Source: Thiorhodovibrio winogradskyi (lineage in GTDB: Bacteria > Pseudomonadota > Gammaproteobacteria > Chromatiales > Chromatiaceae). Taken from it: a DNA stretch of 64,000 bases. The first letter of the stretch is position 1. Every line of letters starts with the position of its first letter. The stretch spans positions 4,041,531 through 4,105,530 of the forward strand of contig NZ_CP121472.1 of assembly GCF_036208045.1 (NCBI RefSeq). Reading direction: 5' to 3'. Below are positions 58,951-64,000 of the stretch, one piece after another. A program made the position numbers and the translations under genes. Below the pieces are notes generated by a model. It saw only the letters and a program-made list of their open reading frames with translations, was not told the origin of the DNA and ran no database searches.

Positions 58951-59087
58951 GTCGTTCTGAGATCTGTTTAGGTCACCTTGGCTGGCAATCGGCTGGTATG
59001 GTGATCCCGACAACCGGGGACTCAAGGCCGCGGGTCAGGCGCGGAAAGACCAAGAGGCCGTGATCGAACTCAACCACCGTTTCGTGC

Positions 59088-60246
59088 TTGCGCATGGCGT
59101 TGCCATCCAGCCCGATCTTCTGTAAATTCTCCGCCCCGGCGGCCCTGAATGGCAATGCGACCATCACCGGTCATATCGCTGGGGATAATGATACATATGG
59201 TTTCACATCACAACGGAGCGGAACTGTCTCAATCGAACTGACGGGGTTAACTGGCCTCGGAACATATGACCTTGTCTATATGAGACTGTATGACAGCAAC
59301 GGAGATCAAGTAGACAGCGATGTATCTAATTTTTCAGCGGGCGCACACCTAACATAGAGTGTTAATGCTGGCGAGACTTTTTTCGTCAAAGTTGATCCAG
59401 TCGATTTTGTCACCGCGAACTATCACCTTAGCGTTCATGATGCTGAGGACTACGTCAATGGGGCAAATATCGGTGATGCCGGAAATAGCATCAGCTCCGC
59501 TGAATTCGTAAAGTTTGACAGTAATGATAAAGCGACAATCACCGGCCATGTCGATGTAGTCAATGACTACTACCGGTTTACATCATCGGGAAATGGAACA
59601 GTCTCGATCGATCTTTCAGGACTAACCGTATCAAGTTCAACTGGAATAGTATATTTGCGTTTGTATGACAGCAACGGAACTGAAGTAAAAGCATCGACCG
59701 GTAGCAGCACAAGAGATACGATAACCTACAGTGTCAATGCTGATGAGACCTATACCGTCAGAGTCGATCCACGAGGAGATATCACTTCCATCATATAGCC
59801 TGAGCATTGCAGCACCCAACGGAAGCGTTGGTGGCTATCCAGGTGTTGGTATCACGCGGGCGGAGGCAACGAATGTCGCGCTGCTCTATAGTGCGGGTCT
59901 GGGTAGAGATCCGGAAGTCCATGGCTTGAATTTCTGGATCGATCAGCGTGCGAACGGCATGCCGTTCGAGGTAATCGCCGGTGCTTTTCTTGATTCGCCG
60001 GAATTCACAAACCGCTATGGTGACGACGACCTGATGTCGGCGCAACGGTTCATTACCGTAATGTGCGAAAATGTTTTGGGTAGACTGCCCGACGCGGCGG
60101 GTTTCGCCTATTGGGAAGAGGCGATGGCGCGGCAAGGGCTTGCTCGAGAACAGGTCTTGATGTTCTTTGCTGATAGCACGGAAAATCGCAGTCAGGCGGC
60201 CTACGTGGATACACTATATCAGGTGGGAGACGACTGGTTCTTGTGA
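59088..60246 (+). pseudogene. Broken PPC-like/DUF4214 secreted-protein gene
   Basis: Three pieces line up as one former protein. From about 59136 a PPC-like repeat (ATITGHIAGDNDTYGF, YMRLYDSNGDQVDSD) is stopped by TAG at 59355. The same frame then continues with SVNAGETFFVKVDPVDF, a second near-copy (ATITGHVDVVNDYYRF, YLRLYDSNGTEVKAS), until TAG at about 59797. An extra base there shifts the frame; the next frame holds YSLSIAAPNGSVGG, a DUF4214 domain (LLYSAGLGRDPEVHGLNFWI) and the tail QVGDDWFL. One stop and one frameshift would make it non-functional, unless these are sequencing errors. Its tail matches the RTX protein at 3.7-4.9 kb, so it was probably a cargo of the same secretion system. 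The left part shows no proper start. Confidence 0.8.
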
Positions 60247-60364
60247 TCCGAAGCTTAGATGCTGCCATCAAAGGCCACGCCGATACGACGCACACCATGG
60301 GAATAGGCCTCAATGGTTTACAGCCGCAGACCCTTAGAGCCGCAGATTCGACTGAGACATATTT

Positions 60365-60802
60365 ATGGCTTCCAATTACCACAACTTTTTCGACTTTAAT
60401 CGCTACGCCGTTGTCGGTCATTCAGCAATCAAACCCTTTCCTCTGCTCAGCTACCGTGGGCTGAAAAGGCTCGGCAAACAGGCACTGGCCGTTGATCCCA
60501 GCGCTCGGCAGATTGACGGTGATCCAGCCTACCCGGATTTTAGCGCCCTGCCCGAGCCGGTCGAAGCGGTGATTATCGAAGCCCCTAGGACTGACACCAA
60601 GGACTGGGTCGCGCGCGCGGCTGAGGCCGGCATCAAGCACGTCTGGATCCACATGGGCCAAGATACCCCAGAGGCGTCCGCCCTCGCCAAACAGCACGGG
60701 ATCAATTTGCGCACCGGCAGTTGCGCGGTGATGTACCTCAAGCCCGGCCTGTCCTACCACAGCATTCATCAAATGATCATGAAGGCACTGGGCAAGTATT
60801 AG
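60365..60802 (+). CDS. CoA-binding-domain protein (YccU-like)
   Basis: A 145-residue protein with the Rossmann fold of the CoA_binding_2 family: NRYAVVGHSAIKPFPLLSY at the start, EPVEAVIIEAP, and AGIKHVWIHMGQDTPEA with the conserved TGSCAVMYLKPG near the end. The function of this widespread small family is not defined; it resembles the CoA-binding part of acyl-CoA synthetases. It stands alone between a pseudogene and a remnant. Confidence 0.85.
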   Translation: MASNYHNFFDFNRYAVVGHSAIKPFPLLSYRGLKRLGKQALAVDPSARQIDGDPAYPDFSALPEPVEAVIIEAPRTDTKDWVARAAEAGIKHVWIHMGQDTPEASALAKQHGINLRTGSCAVMYLKPGLSYHSIHQMIMKALGKY

Positions 60803-60877
60803 GCACGCGCGACTGCGACAGTAGAGATGATGAAGGTGCATGGAGGCTAGAATCTGGACTGAAGCCATGCGCCCTCA

Positions 60878-61131
60878 TAATCCGATTATCCCGGCAAAGC
60901 GTTATACAACCAGTGGGCGGCAAACGAGACGCTGGAAGATTTCGCGCTGCGCTTCACCGCCGCGCATGCGCGACGCTGATCGGATGCCCGGGTTGCCAAC
61001 ACGGCGCTTGGCATCGTCGCCTTCCTCGCGATTGAAGCCATTGCTGGCACCATCACTCTGCAATATATCTTCACCAACTTTGTACGATATCAATTCGGTC
61101 GGCATTCAACTGGCCTGGGTGCTACCAGGGG
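60878..61131 (+). pseudogene. Remnant of a permease-type hybrid sensor kinase
   Basis: One frame reads GKALYNQWAANETLEDFALR, continues FTAAHARR, hits a TGA at 60977 where a Trp is expected, then continues SDARVANTALGIVAFLAIEA and IAGTITLQYIFTNF before losing similarity. This resembles the first membrane helix of hybrid histidine kinases with a purine/cytosine-permease-like sensor. The rest of that gene is missing. The 300 bases that follow, up to the next gene, hold nothing I can recognise. Confidence 0.6.
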
Positions 61132-61436
61132 CTAATCGGAAGGCTGCAGAACCACATGGCGGGCACGCAATTTCCCCAGGCCTTGTAAATCAGTTACATA
61201 AGAAAAACGAACCCTAACATAATAGAACTAAGTGAACATCTGCTCTTTCTAGGATTATGCCCTGAGGGGGGGTGTCTAACAGTCGCCCCCTTGACGCGCC
61301 GCGCGTCCGTTCGGAATCGGCACGCCGTGTTATCCTTGCGCAGCCGTGGGGTGATTGAGCTGACAATCTGGCCAATTACCTCGCTTTTACGCAGATCGTG
61401 ATTCTGCTATTTCATGGTAAGGGCTTCACCCAGTTC

Positions 61437-64000
61437 ATGAATTCCGCCACCAAAACACCGCCATCCCCCGGCGCCAAGGCTCCGCCTGCCGACACCCGCT
61501 TGGCCTTTTCGTCCGCGCACACCCCCCTGCAGCGCGCACTGCATCAATTCGTGCTAGCAAATCCCGGCCTCACCAGCCAGACGCTGGCAGAATCCTTTGG
61601 CTTGCCGACTGAGTTCTGCGCTGAAACCTGCGCTGTGCTGCGCGATGCCGGCGCTTTTTCGCAGCAAGCTGACGGACGCTGGTGCGCACTGCCGACCGAG
61701 CCTGGCACTCCTGGTTCCGAACTACCCACCAACCTCGACCCACGCCATCTGGCCATGCTGTTCGAGCAGTCGCTCGATGGCCTGTTCTTCATGATGCTCG
61801 ACGAGCCGCTGCGCTGGGATGACAGCGTGGATAAAGAGCGTGTGCTCGAGCAGGTCTTCGAGCGCCAGCGCATCACCCATGTCAACGACGCCATGTGCCG
61901 CCAGTATGCCGCGCGCCCGGAGCAGCTGATCGGCCTGCGTCCGGTGGACTTTTTTGCGCATGATCCGGCGGAAGGGCGACGCCAGTGGCGGAGACTGTTC
62001 GACACAGGTCGGCTGCACACCGAGACCGACGAGCGCCGCTTTGACGGCACGCCCATCTTCATCGAGGGCGATTACCGCTGTCTGTATGACCACCAGGGAC
62101 GCATTCTCGGGCACTTTGGCGTGCAGCGAGACCTGACTGATCGCCACACGGCCCTGCGCCGGCTGTCGGAAAGCGAGGAGCGGCTGCAGGACATCATCGC
62201 CAGCACAGCGGATTTCATCTGGGAAGTGGACCGCGAGGGGCGCTTTTGCTATGTCGCTGGCCAAGTCGAGCCGCTGCTCGGCCACACCGAGGCGGAACTT
62301 CTGGGCAACACGCCCTTTGTGTTCATGGATGAGCACGAGGAGGCACGCGTCCGTCCTATTTTCGAGCAGGCTCGCGCCGAACGCCGCCCCCTCGGTCGGC
62401 ACGAGAACTGGCTCAGAACCAAACAAGGCGGCCGGCGCTGCTTCGCCTTCTCGGGGATGCCCATCTTCGACAACCAGGGCGAGGTGCACGGCTATCGCGG
62501 ACTCAATCGCGACATCACCGATCAAAAACAGGCTGACGAGGCACTGCGCCAATCCGAGGAACGGCTGCGCGCCTTCTTCGAGATGTCGCCCGAGAGCATC
62601 GTGATTCTCGACCCCGAAACCGGCCTGCCACTGCATTTCAACCGTGTCGCCCACGAACGTCTGGGCTACAGCGCCGAGGAATTCTCCCGGCTGCGCATCG
62701 CTGACTACGAGTCCAACGAGGATGCCGCGGCGGTTGAGGCACACATCCAGCGCATTCACCAAAGCGGGCGCGATGATTTCGAGACGCGCCACCGCTGCCG
62801 TGATGGGCGGGTGCTGAATATCATCGTCTCGGTGCAGCTCGCGGTCGTCAACGAACAGAAAGTGCTCTACGCCATGTTCCGCGACGTCACCGAACTACGC
62901 GCCCTGAACGAACGCCTGATGCTCGCCACCAGCGCCGGCGGCATTGGCATCTGGGAGTGCGACTTGGTCGCCAAGCGCCTGGCGTGGAACGATCAGATGT
63001 ACCAGCTCTACGGCGTGCCGCTCGGCAATGGGGAGGAGAATTACGCCCGCTGGCTGTTCGCTTTGCATCCCGAGGACCGCCCGCGCATGGAGCGACTGGT
63101 GGCTGAGTCATTGCAATCGGGCGAGGAACTCAATACCGAATTCCGCATCCTGCGCCAGGGCGAGACACGCTGGCTGCGGGTTGCCGCGCGCCCTTTGTTC
63201 GACGCGGGCCAGCAGCCCACCCGCATGATCGGCTGCAACTGGGACGTGACCGACGCCCGCCAGGCCGAGGAGCGCATGGCGCGCGAGGAGGCACGCTTTC
63301 GCGGTGCTTTCGAGATCGCTCCCAACGGCATGGCGCTGGTCGACGGCGAAGGCCGCTGGCTGCAAGTCAACCAGGCCTTGTGCGACATCCTCGGCTACAG
63401 CGCCGAGGAACTCCTGGCGCGCGACTTCCAGTCCATCTCTCACCCCGATGATCTGCCGGCTGATCTCAGCGCGCTGGAGCAACTGGTCAGCGGCGCGACT
63501 GATCAAATCCAGCTCGACAAGCGCTATCTCCACAAGGACGGCCACAGCGTGCCCATCCTGCTCAACTCCTCGGCGGTGCGCGACGAGCGAGGGCGCCTGA
63601 CGCTGACCGTCAATCACGTACTGGATCTCACCGAGCGCCGCGCCAGCGAGGCGGCTATGCTCGCCGCCAAGGAGGTCGCCGAGGCCGCCAATCGCGCCAA
63701 GAGCGAATTCCTGGCCAACATGAGCCATGAGATCCGCACCCCGCTCAATGCCGTGATTGGGCTGACCGAACTCACCCTGGGCACCCCACTCGATGAGCGC
63801 CAGCGCGATTATCTGGAGAAAGTCCGCCACAGCTCGCGCGCGCTGCTCGGTATTTTGAACGACATTCTCGACTACTCCAAGATCGAGGCCGGTCGGGTCA
63901 GGCTCGAACAGACTCAGTTTCGGCTCGAGGATCTGCTCGAACAGCTGACCGCGCTGTTTCAAGCCGCGGCCGAGGCCAAGGGGCTGGATCTGTTTTATCG
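61437..64000 (+). CDS. Multi-PAS sensor histidine kinase, 5' part
   Basis: The frame is open from the ATG at 61437 to the right edge (854 codons). Residues about 30-75 look like a small helical DNA-binding-like region ([14 protein letters not shown]). Then come about five PAS domains (starting near residues 105, 245, 380, 500 and 620), each ending in a PAC-like strand ([36 protein letters not shown]). A HisKA dimerisation domain follows with the phosphorylated His in [14 protein letters not shown] at about residue 764. No membrane helix is visible, so sensing is likely cytoplasmic. The ATPase domain and any receiver or HPt modules lie outside the window; family knowledge suggests a hybrid kinase. 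Confidence 0.92.
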   Translation, partial: MNSATKTPPSPGAKAPPADTRLAFSSAHTPLQRALHQFVLANPGLTSQTLAESFGLPTEFCAETCAVLRDAGAFSQQADGRWCALPTEPGTPGSELPTNLDPRHLAMLFEQSLDGLFFMMLDEPLRWDDSVDKERVLEQVFERQRITHVNDAMCRQYAARPEQLIGLRPVDFFAHDPAEGRRQWRRLFDTGRLHTETDERRFDGTPIFIEGDYRCLYDHQGRILGHFGVQRDLTDRHTALRRLSESEERLQDIIASTADFIWEVDREGRFCYVAGQVEPLLGHTEAELLGNTPFVFMDEHEEARVRPIFEQARAERRPLGRHENWLRTKQGGRRCFAFSGMPIFDNQGEVHGYRGLNRDITDQKQADEALRQSEERLRAFFEMSPESIVILDPETGLPLHFNRVAHERLGYSAEEFSRLRIADYESNEDAAAVEAHIQRIHQSGRDDFETRHRCRDGRVLNIIVSVQLAVVNEQKVLYAMFRDVTELRALNERLMLATSAGGIGIWECDLVAKRLAWNDQMYQLYGVPLGNGEENYARWLFALHPEDRPRMERLVAESLQSGEELNTEFRILRQGETRWLRVAARPLFDAGQQPTRMIGCNWDVTDARQAEERMAREEARFRGAFEIAPNGMALVDGEGRWLQVNQALCDILGYSAEELLARDFQSISHPDDLPADLSALEQLVSGATDQIQLDKRYLHKDGHSVPILLNSSAVRDERGRLTLTVNHVLDLTERRASEAAMLAAKEVAEAANRAKSEFLANMSHEIRTPLNAVIGLTELTLGTPLDERQRDYLEKVRHSSRALLGILNDILDYSKIEAGRVRLEQTQFRLEDLLEQLTALFQAAAEAKGLDLFY

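Noticed and set aside
58973-59167. A 64-residue minus-strand frame upstream of the fcc operon
   Set aside because: It overlaps the secreted-protein pseudogene, shows no recognisable family and no ribosome-binding site; it may be a scrap of an unrelated gene.
61256-61300. G-run and C-run around 61262-61293 as a terminator
   Set aside because: The stem is imperfect and is not followed by a T-run on either strand.

Overview
The window reads as the chromosome of a GC-rich gammaproteobacterial sulfur oxidiser, most likely a purple sulfur bacterium of the Chromatiaceae type. Three things point there: a flavocytochrome c sulfide dehydrogenase operon (fccAB), a DsrC-family protein beside it, and the gammaproteobacterial lptD-surA-pdxA order. 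No 16S, photosynthesis or dsr core genes are present, so the family assignment is inference.

About 1-31.5 kb is an accessory cell-surface island. It opens with a type I secretion pair (ABC permease/ATPase, cut by the window edge, and its HlyD-type adaptor), an unrecognised protein and an RTX/DUF4214 protein that is the probable secreted cargo. A strong hairpin terminator separates this from a run of very large glycan-processing proteins: a GT2-methyltransferase fusion, a coiled-coil protein, a repeat-GT2-repeat-GT4 fusion, a GT-D-fold protein, two or three methyltransferases, an exostosin-type transferase, a further GT2, a coiled-coil protein with three near-identical 102-residue repeats, a sulfotransferase and a GT4. 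An IS3-family element, two decayed stretches and a drop in GC at 16.5-18.9 kb indicate assembly by transfer. The likely job is building and modifying, possibly sulfating, a surface glycan or glycosylating the secreted protein.

About 31.5-49.7 kb is housekeeping: aroE and hemB (minus strand) divergent from lptD-surA-pdxA; a Gfo/Idh/MocA dehydrogenase with an unannotated-looking 54-residue membrane protein; apaH; folA; rsfS; then a glycine-riboswitch-controlled gcvT-gcvH-gcvPA-gcvPB cluster followed closely by dgkA, moaB, moeA and moaD.

About 51-58.8 kb is a minus-strand sulfur/redox block. A nonaheme cytochrome c fused to a cytochrome b-like membrane domain heads an operon with fccA and fccB. 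Just downstream come a DsrC-like protein lacking both canonical C-terminal cysteines, a dihydrolipoamide-dehydrogenase-like flavoprotein and a radical SAM protein. This is the best candidate for an undescribed system: it suggests sulfide electrons passing between periplasmic flavocytochrome c and the membrane quinone pool, with a regulatory or carrier DsrC variant alongside.

The right end holds a broken second DUF4214 secreted-protein gene, a CoA-binding protein, a remnant of a permease-type sensor kinase, and the first 854 codons of a multi-PAS histidine kinase that runs off the window. I saw no tRNA, rRNA or CRISPR array.
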